Source: Desulfobacteraceae bacterium (GTDB lineage Bacteria; Desulfobacterota; Desulfobacteria; Desulfobacterales; SURF-15). Taken from it: a DNA stretch of 12,438 nucleotides. Position numbers and translations under genes: made by a program. The stretch is from assembly GCA_003599475.1 (NCBI GenBank), contig QZKK01000203.1, positions 1-12,438 of the forward strand, read 5' to 3'. The notes beneath the pieces were generated by a model, which saw only the letters and a program-made list of their open reading frames with translations, was not told the origin of the DNA and made no database searches. Of this stretch, positions 1 to 6,668 are shown piece by piece. Every line of letters begins with the position of its first letter. Position 1 is the first letter of the stretch.

Positions 1-44
1 AAGCTTCCGAAGTGGGAAATATAGGAATACATCTGATTATCCAT
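1..44 (-). CDS. N-terminal start of a third gene of the exopolysaccharide operon (partial)
   Basis: Only the first 14 codons are inside the window (reads MDNQMYSYISHFGS). The ATG at 44-42 is preceded by GAGAGG five bases upstream, a good ribosome binding site, and the frame stays open to the window edge. It lies on the same strand as, and downstream of, the export lipoprotein, with about 290 bp between. In comparable loci this place is often taken by a chain-length determinant or another polysaccharide gene, but nothing in 14 residues identifies it. The assignment as a gene rests on the start codon, the binding site and the gene order only. Confidence 0.4.
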   Translation of the reverse strand, partial: MDNQMYSYISHFGS

Positions 45-337
45 GACGACCTCTCTTGTGTGAAACTTCGTTTAAGAGATGAACGTCGAACACCCGCCTG
101 CCATAGCCATCGGAGTTTGCGGAATATGACAGCGCACGAATGATACTGTTGCTTTATCATAACAGATGCACATTGGCACCGGCGGGCAGGTCGAACGTCC
201 AACATCGAATTAAGGAATAAAATCAATTACAGCCAATCGAGGAAAGTTTTTCTTCGGATCAAACTGGCTGCTTCAGCTATCCAGTACCCAGCATCCGGCA
301 TCAGGCAGCCGGCGGCTGGGCTTGTTTGATAGACTCT
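45..337. other. Intergenic region with low-complexity repeats, no gene
   Basis: No convincing gene on either strand. The stretch 279-318 is a degenerate run built on CCAGTACCCAGCATCCGGCA-like units next to CAGCCGGCGGCTG, resembling low-complexity interspersed repeats of deltaproteobacterial genomes. GTCGAAC occurs at about 85-91 and again at about 191-197, with the second copy followed by GTCCAACATCGAA. CCTGCC and GGCAGG near these two copies can pair across roughly 80 bp. No clear terminator for the gene ending at 338 and no sigma-70 or sigma-54 promoter for the gene starting at 44 could be seen. Confidence 0.4.
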
Positions 338-1003
338 TTATGGAAGGCTGTATCCTGCCGAAAATGGAACCATTTCGCGAATGAATTGCCGCATGGCCAG
401 GTTTGCCTTGGAGACACCGGTCATCGGAACATAGAGGACGTCGTTTGCCGATACGAAGTGACTGGCGATTTCCTCCAATTTCAAGTTCTTGACAGTCATC
501 TGCGTCTTGTCGGTTCGGATCAGAAAAATGCTATTCGATTCCGCGGTATTACGAAAACCCCCGCGTTCAAAAATCACCTGCAGCGCAGTAAGTCCTTCAT
601 GGAAAGGCACAACTCCAGGCGAGCCTACCTCGCCTCCGACGTAGATTTTTTGCGATGATTCTACCACGGTGACTCCCACTTCCGGATTCCTCAGACGCCG
701 AGCGGATTTTTCCTTTATGGATTCCGCCAGCTCGGCTGGGGTTAAGCCCGCCGCCTTGATCTCGCCTGCCACGTCGATGATGATCGATCCGTCCGGCCGA
801 ACCATCACCTCTTGAGTATGCTTTTCAGTCATCGGAAATTCGACCTTGATTACATCGCGGCTCTGAATCCGGTAGGGGGGGGGAGGGCCGGTATTCAATA
901 CAACCTGTTTAGGATCGATCGTATACTGCCCCGTTGAGCAGCCGTAAAGCAGAACGATCAAGGATGCGAAACAAAGCTTTTTCAGGCCATTGCATACTTT
1001 CAT
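338..1003 (-). CDS. Polysaccharide export outer-membrane lipoprotein, Wza/GumB type
   Basis: Probable outer-membrane lipoprotein forming the export channel for an exopolysaccharide. From the chosen start (221 aa) it begins with a basic n-region and hydrophobic stretch ending in the lipobox LLYGC, with Cys22 as the lipidated residue. A polysaccharide-export (Poly_export) domain follows at about residues 40-115 (PPYRIQSRDVIKVEFP, then VRPDGSIIIDVAGEIKAAG). An SLBB-type beta-grasp domain runs from about residue 120 (IYVGGEVGSPGVV). It is shorter than E. coli Wza (about 380 aa), as usual for GumB-like members with fewer SLBB repeats. Start choice: AGGAG at 1013-1017 abuts the upstream ATG at 1012 but lies nine bases before the ATG at 1003, so 1003 is preferred. 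It sits 132 bp downstream of the sugar transferase on the same strand, probably in one transcript. Confidence 0.88.
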   Translation of the reverse strand: MKVCNGLKKLCFASLIVLLYGCSTGQYTIDPKQVVLNTGPPPPYRIQSRDVIKVEFPMTEKHTQEVMVRPDGSIIIDVAGEIKAAGLTPAELAESIKEKSARRLRNPEVGVTVVESSQKIYVGGEVGSPGVVPFHEGLTALQVIFERGGFRNTAESNSIFLIRTDKTQMTVKNLKLEEIASHFVSANDVLYVPMTGVSKANLAMRQFIREMVPFSAGYSLP

Positions 1004-1040
1004 GGTGTTCATCTCCTGGTCTCCGTGTAACCGTTCAGAG

Positions 1041-1068
1041 GTCCAGCGTTCAGTGTTCAGTGTTCAGG
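1041..1068. repeat. Tandem heptanucleotide repeat GTTCAGY, about four units
   Basis: Units GTCCAGC, GTTCAGT, GTTCAGT and GTTCAGG follow one another without a gap, with another GTTCAG at 1033-1038. The array lies in the spacer between the transferase and export genes, so it would be in the untranslated part of a shared mRNA. A pyrimidine-rich stretch (TCTAATCCTCTAATCTTCTC, about 1091-1110) follows it. The role is unknown; such 7-bp tandem arrays are prone to slippage. Confidence 0.7.
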
Positions 1069-1135
1069 AGCAGTCTGCCGTCTACCTTCCTCTAATCCTC
1101 TAATCTTCTCAACGTCTCATCTTCTGGCTCTTCAC

Positions 1136-2515
1136 CTAACGGGCGCCTCTACCCTCCAGCACAACCCCGAATGTTTTCCAAATGATCGTCAAATCGAAAA
1201 GAATCGAAAAATGCTTGATATAATAAAGATCGAAGCGCAGTTTTTCCAAAGCGTCTTTTTCGGACGCACCATAGGGATAATTGATTTGAGCCCAGCCGGT
1301 CACCCCCGGCTTCACGAAATGCCTTTTTTCGTAATAGGGAATCACCTTTTTTAGCCGCTCGATGAACTCGGGCCGTTCAGGGCGCGGCCCGACGATGCTC
1401 AGATCGCCTTTCAACACATTGTACAATTGAGGGAGCTCATCCATTCGCATCTTCCGCAGCAATCTGCCTGATTTGGTGATGCGAGGGTCGTTTTCGCACG
1501 CCCATTGGGCACCCGCGCAGGTTTCGGCATTATCGACCATTGTTCTTAGCTTATAGAGAATGAAAGATCTTCCCTTGTGCCCGATGCGAACCTGACGATA
1601 GAATACCGGTCCAGGCGAATCCAGCTTGATCATAAGAGCGGCCAGCGGGAAAAAGGGAAGAATGATCGATAAACCGATCGTGGCAAGCAGCTTGTTGAGT
1701 ATTTCCTGTGCAATTCTCTGGGAGATGGATGTCTTGAACCCTCCCGAAAAGATAAACCAGCCGGGTGTCGTGTGTTCGATCAAGAGTTTTCCGGTGAGCT
1801 TTTCATAAAAAGTAACCATCTCGTATATTTCGATTCCATTGAACTTTGATGCCAGGATATCCTCCAGAGGAAGTATTCCCCGCTTTTCTTTCAGGCAGAC
1901 GACGAGCAACTGGGGTTTGACTTTTTCGATGATGTTCAACAGACGATCCCACAACCCGAGTATCTGATCGCGAGGTACCTGGAGAGGAAGTTCGGGAGTT
2001 TGGACATACCCGGCCAATCGGTATCCATTTTTATGGTTGTCTATCAGACTGCCGATAATTTTTGCCTGTTGCCCGGAACCCAGTATCAGGACTTGCTTTC
2101 GATTCGATTTCACATTTTTGATCGTAATAAATGAAAAATGCCATACCCATTGTAGTCCAAAGAAAATGACAAGAATATGGTAAATGGTCTTCATATCGGG
2201 GAATACGTAGAGGAGGTGATGCATACTGGTGAATACAATGAATGCAAATACGCTTGCAGAAAGAATCCGGAGCAGAAAGTTAAGCTGCCCGGTTCGTATG
2301 TGGTATAGTTCTATCGATAGAGAACAGAGAATCAAAATGCAAACGTAACTTAGAATATTGGTTTGATTATGTAATCCGAAATGAAGCCAACCGGTTTGAA
2401 GAGAAAGGATTGAATGGCAGCAAAAGGCGGCAATTAGAATATCTCCAAGCAAAAGAACAAGGATATCACGGTTTAAATATTCGTGCGGATTTTTCATGGA
2501 GTCATTCCGATCCAT
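1136..2515 (-). CDS. Exopolysaccharide polyprenyl glycosylphosphotransferase (initiating sugar transferase)
   Basis: Inner-membrane enzyme that transfers a sugar-1-phosphate from a nucleotide sugar to undecaprenyl phosphate, the first step of exopolysaccharide repeat assembly. The protein is about 459 aa. The N-terminal quarter has about four hydrophobic segments (for example NILSYVCILILCSLSIELY). A Rossmann-like CoA-binding_3 domain follows (QVLILGSGQQAKIIGSL, about residue 140). The C-terminal bacterial sugar transferase domain begins with a fifth membrane segment (IGLSIILPFFPLAALMI) and then shows SPGPVFYRQVRIG, YKLRTM, RMDELPQLYNVLKGDLSIVG, PRPERPEF and KPGVTGWAQI. Length and order match the WbaP/EpsB-like family; the XrtA/PEP-CTERM-linked branch is possible but not demonstrated. 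Start is uncertain: ATG 2515, ATG 2497 and TTG 2524 are all in frame and none has an ideal binding site. A perfect sigma-54 promoter lies about 115 bp upstream. Confidence 0.92.
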   Translation of the reverse strand: MDRNDSMKNPHEYLNRDILVLLLGDILIAAFCCHSILSLQTGWLHFGLHNQTNILSYVCILILCSLSIELYHIRTGQLNFLLRILSASVFAFIVFTSMHHLLYVFPDMKTIYHILVIFFGLQWVWHFSFITIKNVKSNRKQVLILGSGQQAKIIGSLIDNHKNGYRLAGYVQTPELPLQVPRDQILGLWDRLLNIIEKVKPQLLVVCLKEKRGILPLEDILASKFNGIEIYEMVTFYEKLTGKLLIEHTTPGWFIFSGGFKTSISQRIAQEILNKLLATIGLSIILPFFPLAALMIKLDSPGPVFYRQVRIGHKGRSFILYKLRTMVDNAETCAGAQWACENDPRITKSGRLLRKMRMDELPQLYNVLKGDLSIVGPRPERPEFIERLKKVIPYYEKRHFVKPGVTGWAQINYPYGASEKDALEKLRFDLYYIKHFSILFDLTIIWKTFGVVLEGRGAR

Positions 2516-2628
2516 ACCGTGCAAGTAGCTCCGCCTGGCCGATTACGCGGCCTGATTTTGGATAGAATTCTCAGGTTGATTTTTTTCTTCGGTGGAGATT
2601 GTAAAAGGAAAGATGCTTCTCTCTTTGA

Positions 2629-2643
2629 GCAAGAAAGGTGCCA
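2629..2643 (-). promoter_or_regulatory. Sigma-54 (-24/-12) promoter of the exopolysaccharide operon
   Basis: On the minus strand the sequence reads TGGCAC, five bases CTTTC, then TTGC, an exact match to the sigma-54 consensus TGGCAC-N5-TTGC with correct spacing. It points at the sugar transferase, with transcription expected near 2617, giving a leader of about 100 bases. That leader has a small perfect hairpin, GGCCG with CGGCC, at 2537-2552 just before the start codon region. Transcription would need an NtrC-class ATPase, and one is encoded directly upstream at 3045-4430. Confidence 0.85.
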
Positions 2644-2818
2644 CCTGATGATTGAGAAAGGGAAGTGAAGGAGCTAACCGGTATGATCTCCATAAGTCAA
2701 ACCTGATCAGATCGGATCGATTACTCGATAGAACAAAGAATTCAACATGATTTCACGATGAATCGGCTTTAGGCGAAGGTTTTTGCTAATTAGATTTCTA
2801 ACCCGATCCATCATGCCT

Positions 2819-2847
2819 TGTTAAAAGTTTTTTTAAAAAATTTTTCG
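2819..2847. other. A/T-tract region, possible intrinsic DNA bend
   Basis: Runs of A and T follow one another (AAAAGTTTTTTTAAAAAATT, then TTT) between the activator-site cluster and the sigma-54 promoter. Such tracts are often curved or easily bent, which would fit loop formation between a distant activator and the promoter. I could not find a good IHF consensus here. The bending role is inference. Confidence 0.4.
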
Positions 2848-2868
2848 GTATGATCAGTATAGCATCAC

Positions 2869-3002
2869 TTGTATCGAAGCATTCTTGAAGCCTGTTGTAT
2901 CTGTTGGATACATTTAAAAATGAAAAGGCCTGAAAAAATTCAAGAATTAGTTCATGTGACGAATGGATACAAGTACACTTTAGAAGTAGCAGATAGATAC
3001 AA
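2869..3002. promoter_or_regulatory. Cluster of putative enhancer sites for the NtrC-like activator
   Basis: The heptamer TTGTATC, or its complement GATACAA, occurs exactly four times: 2869-2875, 2895-2901, 2966-2972 and 2996-3002. At 2896-2912 it forms a perfect dyad TGTATC-N5-GATACA. Degenerate left arms (TGTGAC at 2955-2960 and AGTAGC at 2985-2990) sit at the same five-base spacing before the GATACA copies at 2966 and 2996. The first copy (2870) is only a half-site. The 6-5-6 geometry is the same as the NtrC site TGCACC-N5-GGTGCA. The dyad centres lie roughly 290-380 bp upstream of the expected transcription start, normal for sigma-54 enhancers, just past the stop codon of the activator gene. 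Confidence 0.6.
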
Positions 3003-3044
3003 GCGAAGGGGGGATCAGGACAGCTCGATTTCGATTGAAGAATA

Positions 3045-4430
3045 CTATGCGCAAGACGGAGAAACAAAACCTTCGATTTGAAGCTCTGCCAGGCGGCTGT
3101 AGAGCGCCTTTCTAGATATCCCAAGCGCCTTGGCGGCTTTGGATTTGTTACCCTGATACAAACTCAGAGCCGACTTAATCGCCTGGTTCTCCAAATTTTT
3201 AAGTGGAATGATTTCATCTGATAAGATCTTCGGTTTGCTGCTTCGTAGCTCCTCCGGTAGATCTGCGATTCCGATGATTCGATTATTGGACATAACCACT
3301 GCGCTCTCTACCACATTGCGCAACTGCCTGACATTGCCGGGCCATGAATATTCGGTTAGAAGTTTCAAGACTTTTTCGTCAATGGTGACGGTTTTGCTTT
3401 CCCGCTTGCAGAAATCCTGGAGGAACTTCGAGACTAGAAGGGGTATGTCCTCCCTGCGTTGCCGCAAAGGTGGAACCGTGATGTGGAATACATTGACACG
3501 ATAGAAAAGATCTTCCCTGAATCTTCCCGCCTTGATTTCATCTTTCAGATTCCGGTTCGTGGAACAGATCAGACGGAAATCGACGTGTATTTTTTCATTG
3601 CTTCCGACCCTTTCGATTTCCTTCTCCTGAAGAACACGCAGCAATTTCGCTTGAAGTTTTATCTCCAATTCCCCAATTTCATCCAAGAACAAAACCCCAC
3701 CATTGGCTTTTTCGAATTTACCGATTCTGCGTGACGAAGCCCCCGTGAAGGCTCCTTTCTCATAACCGAAAATTTCGGCTTCGATGAGTTCGCGTGGAAT
3801 CGCAGCACAATTGACCGCTACAAAAGGCGCAGCATTTCTGCCTCCACAACCGGCCAGGGCTTTGGCCACAAGTTCTTTCCCTGTCCCTGTTTCACCCGTA
3901 ATCAATACGCTGCATTGACTATCTCGGATGGCATGGATTTTATTAAGTAAATCATTGAATTTATGACTGTTTCCGATCAGGTGGCATCCGTTGTCGTATT
4001 CACTGCTGCCGGACAGCCTCTGCTTGAGGAACTCGACTTCCTTTTTCAATCTCCTCTGCTCGACGGCCATGGAAACGATGCCCTTTAATTTGTGATAATC
4101 CGGGGGCTTGGAAAAAAAATAGAATGCCCCCGTCGTCATTGCCTGGACCGCCGAGTCGATGGTTCCGTAGGCGGAAAGAAAAATTACCGGAATATCCGGA
4201 TGGTATTCATGGATGTAATCAAAAACATGCATACCGTCTATGCCCGGCATCTTGATGTCAGTGATGACTGCATCCGGAACGCAGCGGTTGAGCACCTGGA
4301 TTGCGCGGTCACCATCCAAAGATTCAATAACCTCATACCCTTGCTCGGATAGAATAGCGGAAAGAACTTTTAAAGCATTGATTTCGTCATCGACAATCAA
4401 AATTTTCTCTCTATTTTTTTGGCTGTTCAT
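3045..4430 (-). CDS. NtrC-family sigma-54-dependent response regulator
   Basis: Transcription activator of about 461 aa that would be phosphorylated by the overlapping kinase and open sigma-54 promoters. Receiver domain at residues 10-125: acidic pocket D14/D15, phospho-acceptor D58 (ITDIKMPG), Ser86 and K108. AAA+ domain: Walker A GETGTGKE at 179-186, intact sigma-54 contact loop GAFTGA at 226-231, Walker B FLDE with D250/E251. A C-terminal Fis-type helix-turn-helix ends the protein (NKSKAAKALGISRKALYSRL). All motifs needed for activity are present. The start at ATG 4430 gives a normal receiver beginning (MNSQKNREKILIVDDE) and overlaps the end of the kinase gene by 20 bases, so the two are translationally linked. 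The 19-codon extension of the open frame upstream lies inside the kinase and is not expected. The most likely target is the sigma-54 promoter at 2629-2643. Architecture resembles PrsR of XrtA loci, but that name is not proven here. Confidence 0.93.
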   Translation of the reverse strand: MNSQKNREKILIVDDEINALKVLSAILSEQGYEVIESLDGDRAIQVLNRCVPDAVITDIKMPGIDGMHVFDYIHEYHPDIPVIFLSAYGTIDSAVQAMTTGAFYFFSKPPDYHKLKGIVSMAVEQRRLKKEVEFLKQRLSGSSEYDNGCHLIGNSHKFNDLLNKIHAIRDSQCSVLITGETGTGKELVAKALAGCGGRNAAPFVAVNCAAIPRELIEAEIFGYEKGAFTGASSRRIGKFEKANGGVLFLDEIGELEIKLQAKLLRVLQEKEIERVGSNEKIHVDFRLICSTNRNLKDEIKAGRFREDLFYRVNVFHITVPPLRQRREDIPLLVSKFLQDFCKRESKTVTIDEKVLKLLTEYSWPGNVRQLRNVVESAVVMSNNRIIGIADLPEELRSSKPKILSDEIIPLKNLENQAIKSALSLYQGNKSKAAKALGISRKALYSRLAELQIEGFVSPSCA

Positions 4431-5205
4431 TGGGCACTCCCAAATCCGGAACAGGCAGACAAAAGCTAACCGTCGTTCCGACCCCATGCTTACTTTCTAT
4501 CAGTACGTTCCCGCCATGGTCTTCTATTATTTTACGTGTGATGAACAATCCGAATCCTTTCCCTTCATTCGTAGGGATTGGAAGATTGCTGCGAAGTTTT
4601 TTTTCCGGTGGAATCCCCGGGCCCGAATCGGTGATTTCAAGAAAAATGAATTCATTCCCAAAGACCTTATCGACGTACGTTTTGATTGAAAGTACCCCTC
4701 CCGAACCCATTGCTTCGATGGAGTTGTTCAGAACATTCAGAATCGCCTGGCCAAGTTCGAAAGGCCTGATTCGAATCGCAGGGATTTTGCCGAACATGCA
4801 ATGACGCTTGATATTTGAATTCTTGAATTGAAATGAGGTAAAAAACAGAATCTTTTTGATTAGTTCATTGATATCGGTTTCGATAAATCGCGAGCTGTGA
4901 CTGGAAAGAGTGATTAGATCAGATATGGATTCTTCGATACGATTGATTTCATCAGTGGCAATTTGCATAAACTCTCTTATTGTTTCATCTTCCGAATATT
5001 TCCCCATAAGGTAGAAAACCGCTCCCTTGATTGCATTCAGTGAATTTCTGACGCTGTGGGCAACGCTGGAAACGATTGTTCCCGTATTCAGCAGCATGCT
5101 TATCCGATCTGATTCACGGGATATCTTTTCGAGATTCGGAGAGGAGACTGGTTCTTTTCCCGCTGGACGCTGCCGGTTCTTCTCCCTCTGGAGATTGGCG
5201 GACAT
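4411..5205 (-). CDS. Soluble NtrB-like sensor histidine kinase
   Basis: Cytoplasmic kinase of about 264 aa, partner of the overlapping NtrC-like regulator. No membrane segment or signal peptide is visible, and the first 35 residues are polar and basic. HisKA dimerisation/phosphorylation region at about 40-100 with His50 in VAHSVRNSLNAIKGA; HATPase_c domain at about 145-255 with N-box ILNVLNNSIEAM (157-161), G1 DSGPGIP (193-199) and G2 GKGFGLFI (215-222). The residue after the catalytic His is Ser51, where most HisKA kinases have Glu or Asp, while Asn54 at H+4 is kept. There is no PAS or GAF sensor domain, so the signal must reach the short N-terminus or come from another protein. The start at ATG 5205 is favoured by GAGGTG six bases upstream; an in-frame ATG at 5274 has no binding site. 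Confidence 0.88.
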   Translation of the reverse strand: MSANLQREKNRQRPAGKEPVSSPNLEKISRESDRISMLLNTGTIVSSVAHSVRNSLNAIKGAVFYLMGKYSEDETIREFMQIATDEINRIEESISDLITLSSHSSRFIETDINELIKKILFFTSFQFKNSNIKRHCMFGKIPAIRIRPFELGQAILNVLNNSIEAMGSGGVLSIKTYVDKVFGNEFIFLEITDSGPGIPPEKKLRSNLPIPTNEGKGFGLFITRKIIEDHGGNVLIESKHGVGTTVSFCLPVPDLGVPNEQPKK

Positions 5206-5281
5206 GTTAAGCACCTCTTCCCCTCGATTCGTATCATATACATAGGGCGCAGGTGAGTATTTCCATATCTGCAATCGATGT

Positions 5282-5300
5282 TGGCATATGCAAAATGCCA
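5282..5300. promoter_or_regulatory. Inverted repeat upstream of the kinase gene
   Basis: TGGCAT and ATGCCA form perfect 6-base arms separated by seven bases (ATGCAAA), about 80-95 bp before the kinase start codon. The layout suits a dimeric regulator near a promoter. The TGGCAT half resembles the -24 part of a sigma-54 promoter, but no GC lies at the required distance, so I do not call it one. Function unproven. Confidence 0.4.
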
Positions 5301-5359
5301 GGTTGTTTCTTCAGTTGAAAATTCTTCGATATGTTTAAGGTAAGGCAGTAGGAGCTAGC

Positions 5360-5392
5360 CTATTGGAATCGATAAATGGCAATTCCCAATAG
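5360..5392. promoter_or_regulatory. Inverted repeat CTATTGG...CCAATAG between regulator and kinase genes
   Basis: Seven-base perfect arms (5360-5366 and 5386-5392), extendable with one bulge, flank a 19-base AT-rich spacer. It is about 50 bp beyond the stop codon of the LuxR-type gene ending at 5444 and about 155 bp before the kinase. It could be a weak transcript end or an operator. No T-run follows it on the minus strand, so a rho-independent terminator is not supported. Confidence 0.35.
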
Positions 5393-5443
5393 TGTACCGT
5401 ATATTGTAATCGACAGGCAAAAACAATTCGCAAAATTACCCAT

Positions 5444-6145
5444 TTACTCCCAAGGGAATAGGTAATCGTTTGTAGGAGAAGGTCGATCTTCAGAGGGGCG
5501 AACATATCCCATAGCAATTGCGTACTTGACCAGATCAGCGGTATGTTTGAAGTTGAGCTTGGTGCGGATATTGAAACGATGGCGTTGAACGGTCCGTAAT
5601 TTGATAGAGAGTTGGTCTGCGATCTGGTGGTCGGTTTTTCCTTCAGCGACCAGGCTCAAGACTTGACGCTCCCGATCCGTCAAAGGGTCGTATGGAACGT
5701 TTAAACCTTCATGGAGAGCAGGTGGATTATCATCAGAGGGCTGCTGCCTGGTGACCTTCGGCGAAATGTAAACTTGACCGTTGCGAACCGTTTTTATGGC
5801 ATCGAGGAGTTCCCTGCTGGAGTCCTCTTTCAAAAGATAGCCGTTTACTCCGATTTTAAGAGCTGCGGATAAGGATTCCGGACTTTTGCTGGTGCTTAAA
5901 AAAATGAGTTTCATTTCCGGGCATTTGGCCTGGATATCCCGGGCAACTTCGGTTGCGCTTACCCCGGGAATTGTTGTGTTTATAATGATCATATCGGGCG
6001 CGCAACCCTCCAATAGTTTGCGCAGTTCGATGCCGTTCGCCACATCGCCAATCACCTCCAACCCGGGAATGTTGCTGATGATTGTTTTGATGCCCTCACG
6101 GATCAAAAGGAGGTGGTCCATAAGTATGATACGATACGGCGCCAT
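5444..6145 (-). CDS. NarL/LuxR-type response regulator with Asn in place of the phospho-acceptor Asp
   Basis: DNA-binding regulator of about 233 aa. N-terminal receiver at residues 5-120, C-terminal GerE/LuxR helix-turn-helix at about 155-220 (LTDRERQVLSLVAEGKTDHQ, then LRTVQRHRFNIRTKL). At the position where its paralogue at 6669-7322 has Asp56, this protein has Asn56 (MIIINTTIPG), codon AAC at 5978-5980, one transition from Asp. Ser84 and Lys106 are retained, but the acidic pocket has only Asp10, followed by His11. It is therefore probably not controlled by ordinary phosphorylation and may be constitutive or controlled by partner binding. The start at ATG 6145 gives MAPYRIIL, matching the paralogue's MKPYGIIL, with AAGGAAGG upstream; ATG 6193 is an alternative. 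The C-terminal tail after the helix-turn-helix is longer than in the paralogue. Confidence 0.88.
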   Translation of the reverse strand: MAPYRIILMDHLLLIREGIKTIISNIPGLEVIGDVANGIELRKLLEGCAPDMIIINTTIPGVSATEVARDIQAKCPEMKLIFLSTSKSPESLSAALKIGVNGYLLKEDSSRELLDAIKTVRNGQVYISPKVTRQQPSDDNPPALHEGLNVPYDPLTDRERQVLSLVAEGKTDHQIADQLSIKLRTVQRHRFNIRTKLNFKHTADLVKYAIAMGYVRPSEDRPSPTNDYLFPWE

Positions 6146-6668
6146 CTGATAGTGCCTTCCTTCAAGTATGAGGGCTGCATCAATTTCCTGCATATTCCAT
6201 CATCCCTGATGCGCTTTGGCAGGTCCGGAGATCAAGATACTTCCGCAGACCATCTCTTCTCCCAATGCACTGCATATTTTCGATTTATTGGCCCATTTTC
6301 GAAAATGAAATCGGGGAAGTGCTCTATTCCATATGACAACAATTAAGACAGCAAAATGTATGCCCACTATCTTATGGGAATTTATCACCTGTCCGGGAAG
6401 AACGGGGCTCAGAGGTGGATTCCGGGTGCATTTGATATAGAGGCTGGAATGACGGGAACAGGAATTCGACTTCCGGGGCGATCAAACGTTAACCCTCAGC
6501 AAATGATAGAATGTACGATTTTTCCATACCAGGATTTCAAAAAACTTAAGGCTCTTCGGTTGCTTCGCTTTCTTGACAAGTGGTGTTCAGTTTCATCAAG
6601 CGGAAAATAGAGTGGTAAGCCGGATAAATATCAAAGCGACCGAAGATCAGAAGGGAAGGATAGAATGA
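6146..6668. other. Intergenic region between the two LuxR-type regulators
   Basis: No gene is supported. The plus-strand open frame of 84 codons at 6356-6610 has no binding site and no recognisable protein features. The part around 6415-6480 (GGATTCCGGG, GGCTGGAATGACGGG, GACTTCCGGGG) looks like a worn copy of a palindromic intergenic repeat with the GGAATGACG core that also occurs at 7566. The left part holds the nested palindrome listed separately. A promoter for the downstream regulator gene should lie here, but I see no strong consensus. Confidence 0.4.
6281..6313. promoter_or_regulatory. Nested palindrome upstream of the Asn56 regulator
   Basis: A perfect 14-base palindrome CATTTTCGAAAATG at 6294-6307 is immediately followed by AAATCG (6308-6313), whose complement CGATTT lies at 6281-6286. 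A second TTTTCG lies at 6277-6282. It is about 135-170 bp before the regulator's start codon, a plausible operator position. The binding protein is unknown; one of the two LuxR-type regulators is an obvious candidate. Confidence 0.45.

Noticed and set aside
172..187. TGGCAC followed by GGCA on the plus strand, resembling a sigma-54 promoter
   Set aside because: The -12 GC is one base out of place, the -12 box lacks TT, and no plus-strand gene follows.
1033..1068. GTTCAG repeats as a CRISPR array
   Set aside because: The units are 7 bases and contiguous, with no spacers of 30 or more bases and no cas genes nearby.
2498..2617. Cyclic-di-GMP riboswitch in the leader of the sugar transferase
   Set aside because: Looked for the conserved GEMM core in the leader; only one short GC hairpin is present.
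2869..3081. 70-codon plus-strand open frame (MYRSILEACC...)
   Set aside because: It lies over the enhancer dyads and runs into the end of the NtrC-like gene on the other strand; no binding site or family resemblance.
5282..5300. TGGCAT...ATGCCA read as a sigma-54 promoter for the kinase operon
   Set aside because: On both strands the GC needed at -12 is displaced by two bases; kept only as an inverted repeat.
6356..6610. 84-codon plus-strand open frame between the two LuxR-type genes
   Set aside because: No binding site, no recognisable domain, and part of it overlaps what looks like a decayed palindromic repeat.
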